A stretch of DNA of 64,000 nucleotides, from NCBI GenBank assembly GCA_002633005.1, contig NMRA01000358.1:231775-295774 (forward strand), written 5' to 3'. The notes under the pieces were generated by a model that saw nothing but the letters and a program-made list of their open reading frames with translations, had not been told where the DNA came from and did not search any database. Positions 1 to 11,775 of the stretch are shown one piece after another (within the stretch, counting starts at the first letter, position 1; each line of letters opens with the position of its first letter). Source of the stretch: Phoronis australis (lineage: Eukaryota; Phoronida; Phoronidae). Position numbers and translations under genes: made by a program.

Positions 1-486
1 CTGTTGTGCGTTTTAACTTGTTTTCAAATGAATGTGGTTTAAAGAGAAACTGTTCTCGTTTCATCACCGTGTATGGGAAATTTTGGGACGTGAGTGGAAT
101 TTAAGGGTGCGGGTCTGTGGATTCGTAACGCGTGTTCGGTGACTGCTGGTATAGGATGTAATTGTGTCCACCCCGGGGGCAGTGGTGCTATTGAATCGTA
201 GAGAAACGTTTGATACAGTACGAAAGCATGGAGTTGTGCTTAGAGAGAATCGAGTAAGAACAGAGGAGTGATTACATGTACGGGGTTGCTGTATGATACT
301 TGCTAGAATTAAAACAATTATAAATATACCTTTCGTGACATAAATGCTCGATTCCACTGACTGCTATGAAATTGGTCTCAAATTGTTCCTTAGTCAAAAT
401 AGGTGTGATTTCGAGACTTAAAGAACAAGAAGTTCGTTATTGCTGGAGACATAGACCATAGACTATAGTACATGTTGTCTATAACA

Positions 487-725
487 GTGGCAGATCTACG
501 ATTTCAGTAAGGGGGGGGGGTTAGGATTCGAAAGAATCCGAGGCGCGTAGCGCCGAGGAGAAGGAAGGTCGTGAGAGGGTTTCCCTTCTCCCGTGTAAGA
601 TTTTTTGGGATTTTTAGTACCTAATTTCGTTTTTCTGACGATTTTTTTCCAGTTTTTAATTTTGATCCTGTCCCGAGGGGGGGGGGGTTAAACCCCCTGA
701 ACCCCCCCCTGTAGATCCGCCTCTG
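487..725. mobile_element. Short inverted-repeat MITE (about 240 bp)
   Basis: The left end reads CAGTGGCAGATCTAC and the right end, reverse-complemented, reads CAGAGGCGGATCTAC, giving 15-bp terminal inverted repeats with two mismatches. The bases just outside are 'tataa' on both sides, a possible target duplication. The interior holds long G runs, C runs and an internal palindrome around 533-555, and no coding sequence. The matching position in the related repeat at about 43820-43840 lacks the insert. The terminus resembles elements at 15719 and 45638 that also start CCAGTGGCGGAT. The superfamily is unresolved. Confidence 0.6.
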
Positions 726-894
726 TATAATCTATGCTGGAGATTAGGCTAGTTGGCTTGTCGTGAGGAGCATGGTCCTGAGTGATGAGCTGCCAGTTTG
801 GATAACAACGTGAAGAAGGATGGAACGCGGATCTCGGCATTGTTGCCGCTTCTTATGATAGCTTTTTTATTAAAAACGCTAAATATAATACCTT

Positions 895-1645
895 ATACCA
901 CATTATCAGCCCGATATGGCCAATATAACCATTAGTTATTTAATTCGTGTTGAGTAACGTTTTGGCGGGAATCTGAGGCCGGATTCGAAACCGCTTTGCT
1001 GAAGTTTCAACCCGTCGACTTCACTGCTGCGCCATTCAGCAGCTGGCGTCATCAGTCTTACGTGACAATAGAATACTTAATGGCGTTGTACGTACATTTA
1101 TACTCTGCGAAAATTAAGACGCACAATTTCAATAAAAACGACATCTTTAATATTAGTAAAAAATTTTCTGTCATTTTCTCTCGCGTGTAAATCACCGTTT
1201 TTCAGTTTAAACGTTGGTAACATGCAGCGTTTGGAATACACGCTGACCGTGTGTCCCGTTGCCAGTAGATTTGGGGCCGGGCTAGTAACTTTTAAAAGTT
1301 AACTTGGCACCCGGGCCAGTAAATGTTCACTGGGCCGGCGGGCCAGCACATTTATTTGCTGAAGTTCGAACACTGGTAACATGTCGGTTTCCTTTGACTT
1401 ATACTCAGCCAGTAACCAGTGGTGACCTACTTTAGCAGACGTTATTTTCACGGTGGAAGCTTAGCATAAGATGCTAATAGTAAGCTAGACTAGTTCAGCC
1501 GTTATCCCCCTTATCTAGAGCCCGAGTGGATTATGTAGAATTATCGCTATCGGGACTAACGCCCCTCGGGCGATAATTCTTCAAAATCCACTCGGGCTCT
1601 AGATTACGGGGGGATAACGACTTCGCCATGTAATAATCTACATTT
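895..1645. mobile_element. Palindrome-bearing composite element, copy 1
   Basis: This segment is absent from the related repeat near 43990, where the flanks run on directly, so it behaves as one insertion. It matches 2862-3726 over most of its length. On the minus strand, about 965-1040 has tRNA-like promoter boxes: a GGTTTCGAATCC box B and a weak box A. The right part is a near-perfect palindrome (see 1501-1618). No ORF is present. It could be a SINE-derived composite or a nonautonomous DNA element. Confidence 0.55.
1501..1618. repeat. Near-perfect 118-bp palindrome
   Basis: The left arm (about 1501-1558) begins GTTATCCCCC and contains CTAGAGCCCGAGTGGA. The right arm (about 1561-1618) contains TCCACTCGGGCTCTAGA and ends GGGGGATAAC. 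The spacer is nearly absent, so single strands would form a long hairpin. A second copy lies at 3583-3699 and a half copy at 22824-22905. Confidence 0.85.
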
Positions 1646-1917
1646 ACAGTGATTGTTTCTCGTTAATGTTAATTATAAAACGGCGTATTTTATTCCCATG
1701 CAAACAAGTCCGTGAAAAACAGGCTGGATAGGCCTTACTGGATAAACAAAGTGGCCGGTGCTTGAAACGGACTGTTAAAAAAATAGACTATCGCAACTTC
1801 CAAACCCGATTTCGCTTGTACTCGCGGCAGAAGTACAATCTGCCGAGAGTGCCAGATTTAACCGCGCTGAGCATCTGAAGCTATCGCTGGCCAAATGCGT
1901 ATTATACTAAACGTTAA

Positions 1918-2119
1918 GCACGTAAATTACGTGCGTAAGTTAATTCTTGTTAGGGGCGTAAAGTAACTACTTGCGGCATTAAACTTCTGGGTTATTTTGC
2001 GCCGCAAATAATTAATTTACGCTGCAAATAATTACTTTACGTCGCAAATAGTTACTTCACGCTGCAAATAGTTACTTTACCCCTCTAACAAGAATTAATT
2101 TTCGCACGTAGTTTACGTG
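1918..2119. repeat. Inverted-repeat MITE with internal 20-bp tandem units
   Basis: The ends are inverted copies: one arm carries TTAATTCTTGTTAGGGGC then GTAAAGTAACTA, the other TAGTTACTTTAC then CCCTCTAACAAGAATTAA. Between them a unit of the form 'ttacgctgcaaataa' recurs about four times (about 2010-2080). The outer ends also pair (ACGTGCG against CGCACGT). There is no ORF. Confidence 0.7.
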
Positions 2120-2861
2120 TGTAGTTCACCCATTTGGCCAAAGATAAGAAATAGACTTCTAATGATCTTAGACACCTGCTGCTGAAGCACGTGCGCGGCC
2201 TGTACGAGTCTATAGTCGATTTCAGCGCCAATTATACCTCTACGGTAAACACGTGCAGGTGCGCCTGCGGGAATTTCCGATGGTGTGCGTTAGAGTAAAC
2301 ATTTTCAAACCACAAATACGTCATTGATGGCCATAGAACAAAGAAACTGATCAAATTCTGTTGACAAAGGACCGCTTTTTCTAATGGAATACATTTTTTT
2401 CTCAGTTACTGCAATTATTCATGGAAATTTTGCCAAAAATCATTGTTTTGCCCCTTGACATTTCCTGGTAATGTCTTCTTGAGATTGTTGATGGAGAATA
2501 ATGACTACTTTTGGCTGAATCAAGATTTGTAACTATTCCAGAAGTTTACAGTTAAAAGAGTTTTATTCATATTAATTTAATGTGATTCCAGCGAGTCTGG
2601 TCTGCAATTATGAGAAATTGCACATTTCTTTCCCACAAGAAGGTGTTTATACTTTGTCTTGGGACAGATCAGTTGTGAAGTTTCACTAAAAGTATTATTG
2701 TCAGTTTGATATTATGTATCAAATATATGTATGACAATTTGTTAATAGTGAACTCTTATATTTTCATTATCTCTCGTATTTACTAAATTTACTGCTCTAC
2801 GTAACCCAATCAGTGTTTGAAAAAACAAATTTATATATTTTGTTCTGGAAATAAATAAGTA

Positions 2862-3726
2862 TTTATACCACAATATTGGCGTCAAATGGCAGATACAACC
2901 CATAAAGTTATCTCACTAGTGAGATATCGATTTGGCGGGAAACCGAGGACGGAGTCGAAGCCGGGACGTTGAGTTTATTGGTCGCCGACCTTAACCACTA
3001 CACCACGCAGCGGCTGACGTCATCAAGAGTGAAAATAGAATACTTAAATGAGCACGCGCAATAATCGCACGTTCAACAAACCGCATTGTACTGTACGTAT
3101 ACGCTACGAAAAATAAGACACATAATTTCCATAAAAATGATATCTTAATTCAATGAAATATTTCTTTCATGTCCTCTTACTTGTAAATCACCGATCTCCA
3201 GTTTGAATGCGGGTATCGTGTCGTCAGGATCTTTGGCTTGAGAATTATATTCAGTTACCAGTGGTAACCTACTTTAGCAGACGATAATTTCCCGGTCGAA
3301 GCTTAGCGTGAAAAAAACGTGTTTTATGCTATAATAGTTGGTAAACCTTAATTTATAAATTCAGTTTATTTCTATTATATTTAAGTTTTCAATTGGTTTT
3401 GAGTAAAAGCATTATTTGACAAAAATAGCCCGGCTTTTCTTAAAAGGTCACGACCTCCGACCCCGGGCCTCTGACATAGAAAGTAGTTACAAAGCCGTGG
3501 AGAGTCAGAAAAGGTAAATCGATTCATTGCAATGTTTCTCGTTTAGTATGTGGTATAAATAGATTATTACATGTTCTCAGCCGTTATCCCCCTTATCTAG
3601 AGCCCTCGTGGATTTTGAAGAATTATCACCCTCGGGGCTAACGCCCCTCGGGCGATAATTCTCCAAAATCCACTCGGGCTCTAGATAACGGGGGATAACG
3701 ACTTCGCCATGTAATAATCTATATTT
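2862..3726. mobile_element. Palindrome-bearing composite element, copy 2
   Basis: This matches the element at 895-1645: the 'tataccaca' left end, the tRNA-like segment (minus strand, about 2935-3012, with box B-like GGCTTCGACTCCG and box A-like TGGTGTAGTGG), the 'cctactttagcagacg' block and the terminal palindrome. It is about 110 bp longer than copy 1, mainly between 3310 and 3570. The sequence outside the palindrome, AGATTATTACATG at 3561, is repeated inverted at 3708-3720. Confidence 0.55.
3583..3699. repeat. Palindrome, second copy
   Basis: It has the same arms as 1501-1618, again from GTTATCCCCC to GGGGATAAC, with a few mismatches between arms (for example CCCTCGTGG against CCACTCGGG). 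Confidence 0.8.
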
Positions 3727-4117
3727 ATCTCGTATTTCTCATTATTATCTAATCTCGTATCTTATATCATTTGATTTCTTATATTGTTGCACTGTATTTG
3801 GATTATGTTAATATTTAACGAGGTATTAGCACAGGTAACGACAAGCATCTGGGTACGAATAAGGCCACATTACCCCCCCCCCCTCTAGAAAAGGGTGTTC
3901 CACGAATTATATTTTCTTAAGAATTTTGACATGTTATAGAACAGCTCAATACCTTTCTTTGGTATATAATTTATAAATTTTCCATTTTGTTTTGGGTTAC
4001 ACCCCTTATGAGCACAAATCGCCCGGTAAAAGTAATTAAATGAATCGGTAGAAGAAATGATATTTTAGTGTTATTGCAGTTTAAACAATATCGGACAGTT
4101 AGCAAATACCCAGTGGT

Positions 4118-4172
4118 ACGATGACGTCACGTGCTGGCTATAAGTAAAGCCTTTGGGTAATGTGTCAGATTT
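4118..4172 (+). promoter_or_regulatory. Promoter-like cluster: CRE, E-box and TATA-like box
   Basis: The sequence contains the full CRE palindrome TGACGTCA (4122-4129) overlapping the E-box CACGTG (4128-4133), followed about 10 bp later by CTATAAGTAAAG. That is a plausible core-promoter arrangement. No ORF of note follows. A 48-bp tandem repeat starts 130 bp downstream, so any transcript would be noncoding or a transposon promoter. Chance occurrence is possible. Confidence 0.3.
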
Positions 4173-4302
4173 TTGTTGAGGGAAAACTGCGGCTAGTGAA
4201 GCCTGTACGCCGCCGTAGACGTACCTTTGTCTGTGTGTCTATACGGGCCCAGTCAGGCAAGAACGTGACTTTCACTGGTTGGTGAGAGTATCTTCTGCTG
4301 CC

Positions 4303-4494
4303 GATTGACCTGGATAACCGTCGATGTGAGTGGCGTTTGTTAGAGTCACCGATCGAATTGGATGATCGTTGACTAGAGCGTCGTGCTTGGGAGTGACTGG
4401 TCGAACCGGATGACCGTCGATGAGAGAGGCGTGTTCCTGGGTCATTAATCGATTTGGATGACCGTCGACTAGAGTGACGTTTTCGAGAGTCGCC
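4303..4494. repeat. Four 48-bp tandem units
   Basis: Units start at 4303, 4351, 4399 and 4447. Each opens with a form of GATCGAATTGGATGACCGTCGA and ends near 'gagtcac'. Divergence between units is moderate. There is no long ORF across the array. Confidence 0.75.
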
Positions 4495-5340
4495 TCTTTT
4501 ACTGGAATATCTCTACCAGAAGAAAATACCAGGTATTCACAATTTCAACTGAACATGGCAGCGATCAGCGCAAATACATACATGTACATCTTCATGACGT
4601 AATCATTTATCATTTCCTTTTTGTTTTTTACAACATTAGCTATTTAAAAAAACGTTTTTCATTGATAGGCGCTCAAGGTCTTATTCGCATGCCTGCGAAT
4701 GTAGCCTGAGAATAGGTCTTCACCTAGCACATATTTAGACCCATGCGCTTCTGTGTTATTGCATATATGTCAACCATTTTTTGTTCTAACCATGTCAACT
4801 TTTGTAAAAAAAACATAGCACTGACGAAAACGAGTCAAAAAATTGTCAAATGCATTGCATGTACCAGCTTTCCTATTAGGGTTCTTGCACCTAGTAATTG
4901 TGAGTGTTGTTATACTCCTTGGCAACTCATTTTGCCTTGTCTAGGAAGGCTCGTGAAATGAAATTATTTCAACAAAAGAGATTGCCAGTAAAAGCCAAAT
5001 CGAAGGTTTAAAAACGTTATCGTGAACATCGGCAAAAATGCGTACTAATTACCGAAAAATACGAAGCATTTTGGCGCTACGCCGTAGCACTACAGAAACG
5101 GCAAAAATGTGTAGGAAATGCTCAATTCCAGTGCTGGTTGACAACGGTATGGCATTGAAGTTGCGCCTAAATTCAGAATACCACGTGCACGCGTCTGTAG
5201 GTAGAATAGGCCAACTTGAGCTCAAATTCGAGAGCAGGTTTTAAAATACCACTTTTAAGTGACGTTTGACTTGTAAATTTTACAACAAAAACCAACGCGA
5301 AGCGTATAATGGCGCCCACGACTGCATCGCAAGCGGTGTA

Positions 5341-5740
5341 TATTTAGGGGTGTTAATGTAGTATCGCAAAAATGGGCATTAGATGGCGCAGAATATGTCC
5401 AACCCGAAAATGGGAAGGTGTCGTCGTCTCCCGAATAGAAAATTTTCTGTCAAATTTTATGAAAATACACAGGCAAACGTGTTTAAAAATTGCCTTTAGG
5501 AGACACGATGGTAGTCGAATCCGCCCATCTGTGGTCACGTTACAAGGAATAGTCTTGTCAATTTTCCAAAAGACCTCGCAAGGGTTTTAAAGATACAACT
5601 ATAGATGTACAAATGCCATTGGGGGCAGAACAATTGTTGAGCCTACGTGAAAACCCTAGTGAGTCTTCAGTCATGGGTTCACCCAGGAAGGTCTCGGGGG
5701 GGCTCCAATTTGGCGAATTGGGCAAAAAGGTCCGCCTCAA
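5341..5740. repeat. Degenerate ~120-bp tandem repeat with CTCF-like motifs, copy 1
   Basis: Units begin with a variant of 'attgccattagatggcgcag' at about 5371, 5488 and 5611, with a weak one near 5704. Each is followed after about 60 bp by a 'caaattttatgaaaat' type block. The first unit carries CATTAGATGGCGC, close to the bilaterian CTCF core. The family recurs at 16785-17280. Short ORFs here look incidental. Confidence 0.55.
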
Positions 5741-6420
5741 TGAAAAAAGTCCGAGTAAACAACACATAAGTCCACAAAGGACACACGAAATCGGTGCAGA
5801 TGCACAATTTGGCCTGAAACTAGTGGCCCAGTTTTTTTAGACCTCGTTGATTTTGTTCAGTAAAAGGTCCCCATGATGAGAAATTTATTTGAGCCCCCCC
5901 TAAATCTTAGGCTGGTTGCGGGCATGTCAGTAGACACAAATCTTGTCAAATTTCATAACGATCCTATACAGATGCAGATGAGGACAGCCGTCTGCGTCTA
6001 CTGAGGCACATGCCACTTTGACACGTGTACGTGAGTGTTACAATATTTCTGAAAAATATTGATACCAAATGGACGTATCGGTTACAGAATGGCGATGTAC
6101 TAAGAAATAAATCGCACTTTTTCTTGACGACTTAAGACGACTACGGTCCTTGTAAAGGGCTCTTTTGAGCACTGACGAGGCTGAACCTTGTTGGAAATGT
6201 TTCTGCTCAAATTGTACTTGTTTCTTATTGTTGAGATGGCTCTTGTTGTTTTCGAGTACTTACTAGAGTTATGAAGTTTGGAGCATCTGATGAGATGCTA
6301 CTCAGGCTCTGGCAAGTGTCGTCTATTTCACCAAGCTCTATCGACCCACTGCTGGAAACCAGGAGAGTTGGATGTCAAATGTTGATGCATTGTGGAACTC
6401 CGTTAAAGTAACATCATAGG
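5741..6420. other. No recognised feature
   Basis: I see no ORF with domain-like content, tandem repeat or terminal inverted repeats here. The block is moderately AT-rich intergenic sequence up to the TTAA of the next element. Confidence 0.5.
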
Positions 6421-8105
6421 TTAAAGGAGCATGCCACCCAAAAAACAACCTAATTTGTATCAATTTAGATCGAGTAGTTCTACTCCATAACGACACGTAC
6501 GGTTGCGTTACCTGACACCTGACGGCAGACGGAGGTGTTGAAATTATCCAATGACGTCATCGGTTTCATACGCAGTTCAGCAGTTCACAACACGGGTTAC
6601 TGGTGTCAGCTTATCGCTTGAAGTCATCATTTAACACTAATAAATCATCAACTTCGATGTAAAACCCTTAAAAATACACCGAGTTCTTATAAGAACGTGT
6701 TTTATTTCGCTCTTACGGATTTATTGGTATTTGGACACACCGTAGCCTACAGTTAGTTCGGCAGGCCAATAAGCTCCATAGCAGGAGTTTGGAGTCTGTT
6801 CGGAGATAATTTCGAAGTGTTTTCCGTGAGATACAGTTAGGAGAACCTAGATCTGTGTTGTTTAGACTTGTGATTTTTTGATTTCTAAACACAAAACGCT
6901 TGTTATCCTGGCCAGTGGCTCGGAGCCCGATCAGGCCCCTCGCGGCCGGCCGGATTGACTCATTTTCCCGGCCAGTGGCTCGGAAACTGATCAGACATCA
7001 CGAACATAAACCAGCCAAAGTTCAGTGGAAACTAAACTGGCAGTCAAGAAAAAAATACTATACTAGTGTGCCAAAGTAATGTGCACCTGATTATGTTGGT
7101 GAATTAGCCACGAAACTGCAAATCTACTAGTACTCGTCGGGGGCCGCGAATTCAGGTTCCGCTTTGGCCACAGCATTGAGGGCAGAAGTTGTACATTGAC
7201 AATCATTATTTGAGTAATGTAAAATGAAATAAAGATTCCCATAACACCTGGCCGTGGGATTGAAATTGAGTTGTTTCACAACAGTTTCTCAGGCTGCCAG
7301 CATACACTACGAGCTCACACGGCCTCGGTGTCCCGTCAATTAGTTTTATTGCACCCGCTAAAGCCGGAAGCGCAGTGATTTATTCATTGCTGGCTTCTCA
7401 AATCATTTCCACTCACGAACACTACAAAGGCATTAGAAACTGCATCTAATGAGATGGACTTTGTTTCAGTTTTATATAAGTATTGGTTAGGGTGAGAATA
7501 ATTCATTTTGAAACAGAACGCTCAGTAATAAACGTCAACATGGCAACTCGCAATCCCGACTTAGGACGAGCTAGAGCTCATCAGTCCTGACTTCGCAGGT
7601 GGATCGCTTAGTTTTACTGGCTATCAATTCGAACAGGAATACAGTGATGAAGAAATGCTAGAGAGGCGCCGTGAACAAGCTCAGACAACGGAACGTATGG
7701 AGTTATCTGATAAGCCGGCATTCGTCAGGCACTGTCGACGTCTGCAGGCCACAGACACGGAGATGTTTCACGGCCTCATACTTGCTATTTACAGTGTACA
7801 TTTCATTCTCCACTACCATGAGCCACTTCCTAAGCATTTCGGACTTTCGAGGAAGTAAAAAAAAAAACGTTATACCCGCTTTCCTCGCAGCTGCTTAGTT
7901 CGGACAAGCGGGAACGATGCACCGCAACGTAGTGGCATTCACTCTACAAATGAACCACTGACGTCGCTAGCGTCGTTTCTCACCTTCCTCACAGGTTAAC
8001 GCGACACCTCTTGGCAAGGTAAGGTCGACCGTATACGAGGCGAAGGGGATATAGACCGATTAAGACGGCAAAAGACTAATTAAATCGAGTGGCATTCTCC
8101 TTTAA
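6421..8105. mobile_element. TTAA-flanked DNA transposon derivative, copy 1 (1677 bp)
   Basis: The element (6425-8101) lies between TTAA at 6421-6424 and TTAA at 8102-8105. The ends are inverted: AGGAGCATGCCACC on the left, and AGGAGAATGCCACTC when the right end is reverse-complemented. TTAA duplication is the hallmark of piggyBac-type insertion, but piggyBac ends normally start CC, so the assignment is open. The interior has a repeated GC-rich block (about 6905-6990, 'ggccagtggctcgga' twice) and a decayed coding-like stretch near 7590-7860. No transposase is recognisable, so it is nonautonomous. Confidence 0.8.
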
Positions 8106-9607
8106 GAGACATATGATATCAGCTATTAGGCCGTGGGTAATAGGTCATGGGAGACTTATAAAGGCATCCCTGTTACTCTTTTTGGGGACAATGTTTTTGC
8201 CATCACAAACTACTTACTAGCATGACATGTTCAAAATCAATGAAATTAGATGTCCCTATGGCGTGATACTGCAAATTATTCCTCGGTTGACATCTAGCCG
8301 TAAAACACACACACAGTTTTATTTTTTACATAAAATGCAAATTAAGGAAATTTCTGAATTCATGAATGTCACCGGGTGGTCTAAGCTGGAACTATTATTG
8401 CAAACATTTTAATATTGTCATTGACGTTGTAAAGAGAAATATGTTAAGAAACTCACTATCTTGACTTCATAGGGCCCATTTTCAGTGTTAGTGAACAACA
8501 GACGATGATTCGTCTCGTCAATCCGGCCCTACTTGGTGAAGTTATCCCCCCGTATTACTCCGGTGTTTCTGGTGAGATTCTTGCACCAAGATTGTGTAAC
8601 AGGCTGGTAACTACAATGCATTCAAGTTTCGGTGTGTTCAAGAGTACCAGAGTGTAACTGCTCCGAATTTAGAATTGCTTTTTTACAAAAAAATAATCTC
8701 TGGTAATTGTTTCCACATGCAGCCTCTGTTAGCATTGCAGTATAATGGTGAACATATCGAAAACGAGCCCATTTGGTCGAATTTTTACTATTCTAAATTA
8801 CGATCTGACTTCTATGCGCATTTCAACATTTTAAACTGTTTCTTGTTTCTCTCCTTTTCTGTATATATTCTGAGATGAACATTTCAAGTGTTTTTCAATG
8901 AGTTCAGTTGCATGCTGGCCACTTTTGGATTGCCTTAGTTCTATTTCCCCGATTCTATGTTGGCGTTTATTTAAAACGTTTTCTACATTTTAGTGTTATG
9001 GCTTAAAAGGAAAAAAATAACCGTACCGCATTCCATGAAATGGAGATTGTGTTATGTTGTTGTAAAATAAATTAAGTTGATTTCAACTAAAGAAGACAAG
9101 AAATTTCTTCTCTAATAGGTCTTCTGAATTAGGTCACGTTTAACATCAGGTACTACACTTGGATTTGCCTATTGTTTAGTATGACGTCGTTGTGAAATGC
9201 GATGTCGCGCGATGTTATTCGATACTAAACTAACAAAAACGCGAAATAAGTGTTTTGTCGAACCCCCGTAACTGCCGGTTTTTAGGTTGCAAGACATTTT
9301 TAAATCCGTAATTCATGAAACTTTTAAACAATTACCGAAGGGATGGGCGTAGATACAGCTTTCGACGGGCAACCGGGATAACATGGAAGACCAGTCAACC
9401 CTTGGAGGGGCTTCCCGAGAAATTTCATAAGTTGTTCGTTTAAACGTGAATTCTGGTTCATTTCACTGTTAGCTTGTCAAGGTTTATGAGCTAACTTGCA
9501 CTCCAAAATTTCTTCACTAAGAAACAGTCTGAGAGCAATTTCATAACGGCCAGTGGTCTAAATGAAAAATTTGCTTGTGAAGGAAGGCGGGTTTATACTA
9601 AGCTGCC
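8106..9607. other. Intergenic, nothing recognised
   Basis: This AT-rich stretch separates the two TTAA elements. Short ORFs at 8227-8412 and 8675-8878 show no domain, splice-site context or composition suggesting genes. No tandem repeat or inverted termini were found. Confidence 0.5.
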
Positions 9608-11221
9608 TTAAAGGAGCATGCCACCCAAAAACAACCTAATTTGTATAAATTTAGATCGAGTAGTTCTACTCGATAACTGCACGTACGGTTGCGCTACCTA
9701 ACTCCTGACGGCAGAGGGAGGTGTTGAATTATCCAATGACGTAATTGGTTTCACACGCAGTCTGTTCAGCAGTTCACAACACGGGTTACTGGTGTCAGCT
9801 TATCGCTTGGATTCATCGTTTAACACCAATAAATCATCAAACTTCGATGTAAAACCCTTAAAAATACACCGAGTTCTTATAAAAACGTGTTGTTTTATTT
9901 CGCTGTTACGGATTCATTGGTATTTGGACACCGACACCGTAGCCTACAGAGTTCGGCAGGCAAGGTCCGTAGCAGGAGTTCGGGGTCTGTTCGGAGATAA
10001 ATTCGAAGTATTTTTCCGTGAGATACAAACAGGAGAACCTAGATTTGTTTTGTTTAAACTTTTTGAGTTCTAAACTCACAAAACGCTTGTTATCCTGGCC
10101 AGTGGCTCGGAGCCCGATCAGGCCCGTCGCGGCCGGACCTGGCTCGTTATCCCGGCCAGTGGCTCGGAAACCGGCGGGACTGAAGACATCACGAACATAA
10201 ATCAGCCAAAGTTGGAAACTAAGCTTCCAGTCAAGAAAATACTATACTAGTGAGCCAAAGAAGTAATGTGCACGTGATTTTGTTGGTGAATTAGCCACGA
10301 AACTGCAAATCTACTTACTCGACCGTCGGGGGCTGCGAATTCAGGTTTCGCTTTAGCAACAGAACCGTCAGGGTAGAAGTTGTACATTGAAAATCTTTAT
10401 TTGAATAATGTAAATGTAGGATTCCCCTAACCCCTGGACGTAGGATAGAAATCGAGTTGTTGCACAACAGTCTCTGTCAGCAAACACTGAATTCATGAGC
10501 TCACACGACCTCGGTGTCCCGTCAGTTAGCTTCTCAAATCATTTGCACTCACAAGCACTCCAAAGGCATTACAAATTGCATCTAATGAGACAGACCTTGT
10601 TTCAGTTTTATATTGGTTAGGGTGATAATGATTCATTTTGAAACAAAACGCTCAGTAATAAAAGTCAATATGCCAAGTGGCAACTCGCAATCCCGACTTA
10701 GACGAGAGCTCATCCCGAGGAGGACTTCGCAGGTGGATCGTTAAGTTTCACAGGCTATCAGTTCGAACCGGTACAATGATAAAGAAATACTAGAGAGGCG
10801 CCGTGAACAAGCTTAGGCAACGGAACGTATGGATAGCTTTTGGTAAGCCGGCATGTCGACGACTGCAGGCCACAGACACGGAGATGTTTCACGGCCTCAT
10901 ACTTGCTATTTTACAGCATATTTTTCATTCTTTACTACTGCGAGCCACTTCCTAAGCATTTCGAACTCTCTAGGAAGTCGAAAAAACGATATACCTGCTT
11001 TTCTCGCAGCTGCATAGTTCGGACAAGCGGGAACGATGCACCGCAACATAGCGGCATTCACTCTGCAAATGAACCACTGACGTCGCTGCGTCGTTTCTCA
11101 CCTTCCTTACATGTTAACGCGACACCTCTCGGCAAGGTAAGGTCGACCGTATGCGAGGCGATGTGGATATAGACCGATTAAGACGGCAAAAAAGACTAAA
11201 TCGGGTGACATTCTCCTTTAA
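9608..11221. mobile_element. TTAA-flanked DNA transposon derivative, copy 2 (1606 bp)
   Basis: This is the same element and orientation as the copy at 6421-8105. The body is 9612-11217, between TTAA at 9608-9611 and TTAA at 11218-11221. It aligns with copy 1 nearly end to end, with small deletions (about 70 bp in total). Both copies have lost reading frames in the same region, so neither is likely to encode a working protein. The flanks differ between the two copies, which supports two independent insertions rather than a segmental duplication. Confidence 0.8.
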
Positions 11222-11634
11222 TAGAATCTCAGTCGTGTCACACCAAGTGAAGGAATCCCGACATCACGGAGTCTTTATAAGTAGCTGTTATTGCGATGTC
11301 CTGTATATAACGATCTTCGCCAATATACTAACCTGCTACCAGAAATAGTCGACGATACGTTTGTAAATACAATGAAAAAGTAACACTGAAGAGTTATAAC
11401 TGTTCTTAAAAGAAGCCCGAGTAAATTTTTATGAAAATCTGAAGACGCGAATCTGTTCTCAAAATTTAAAATGTGTGGGCGTGTGTATATAACTGCTTTT
11501 ATATTATGCTGTGTTTAATGGACAGTGGCCTTCTTACCTGAAAATAAATTGAATGATTCAAGGTAACGTCTATTACCGAGTAAAACAATTCTTAAGTCAT
11601 AGGCTCTGTGATCTGGATGAAAAGTGGCGCTTAC

Positions 11635-11775
11635 CTGTGTTTGTTCCGTTTCACCATCAGAGCAGGCACAGAGACCAGAAAAGCGGCCACCAGTGCACCA
11701 CAAGGAATACCTATGAGCAGCAGACCTACCTCCCACTCTGCATAGCACTTGTTGAAAATGTCCACTGCCTGGCAT
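11635..11775 (-). CDS. Gene A exon 2: EGF cysteines 5-6 and transmembrane helix
   Basis: The acceptor is a good pyrimidine tract ending TTTACAG. The exon opens with the CQAVDIFNKC part of the EGF module, then EWEVGL, a helix (LLLIGIPCGALVAAFLV) and VKRNKH. The donor is CACAG|GTAAG. Entry and exit phases are both 2, matching gene B exon 2. Confidence 0.65.

Larger units (their letters stand above)
275..2550. repeat. Diverged dispersed repeat, copy 1 (partner near 43.65-45.5 kb)
   Basis: Blocks of this stretch recur in the same order near 43650-45500. Shared landmarks include a run around 284-294 and 43663-43673, the 'gatttcgagactt' block at 409, the 'agttggcttgtc' block at 750, the 'gtgattgtttctc' block at 1649, 'ggataaacaaagtgg' at 1740, 'cggcagaagta' at 1827, and 'tgtcttcttg' at 2472. 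Identity looks moderate and indels are many, so the copies are old. Two insertions, at about 490-725 and 895-1645, are missing from the partner, which therefore shows the empty sites. There is no convincing ORF. The family is unknown to me. Confidence 0.6.

Noticed and set aside
2935-3012. A functional tRNA gene on the minus strand
   Set aside because: Box A and B resemble a tRNA, but no acceptor stem or anticodon arm can be drawn; it fits a SINE-like derivative.
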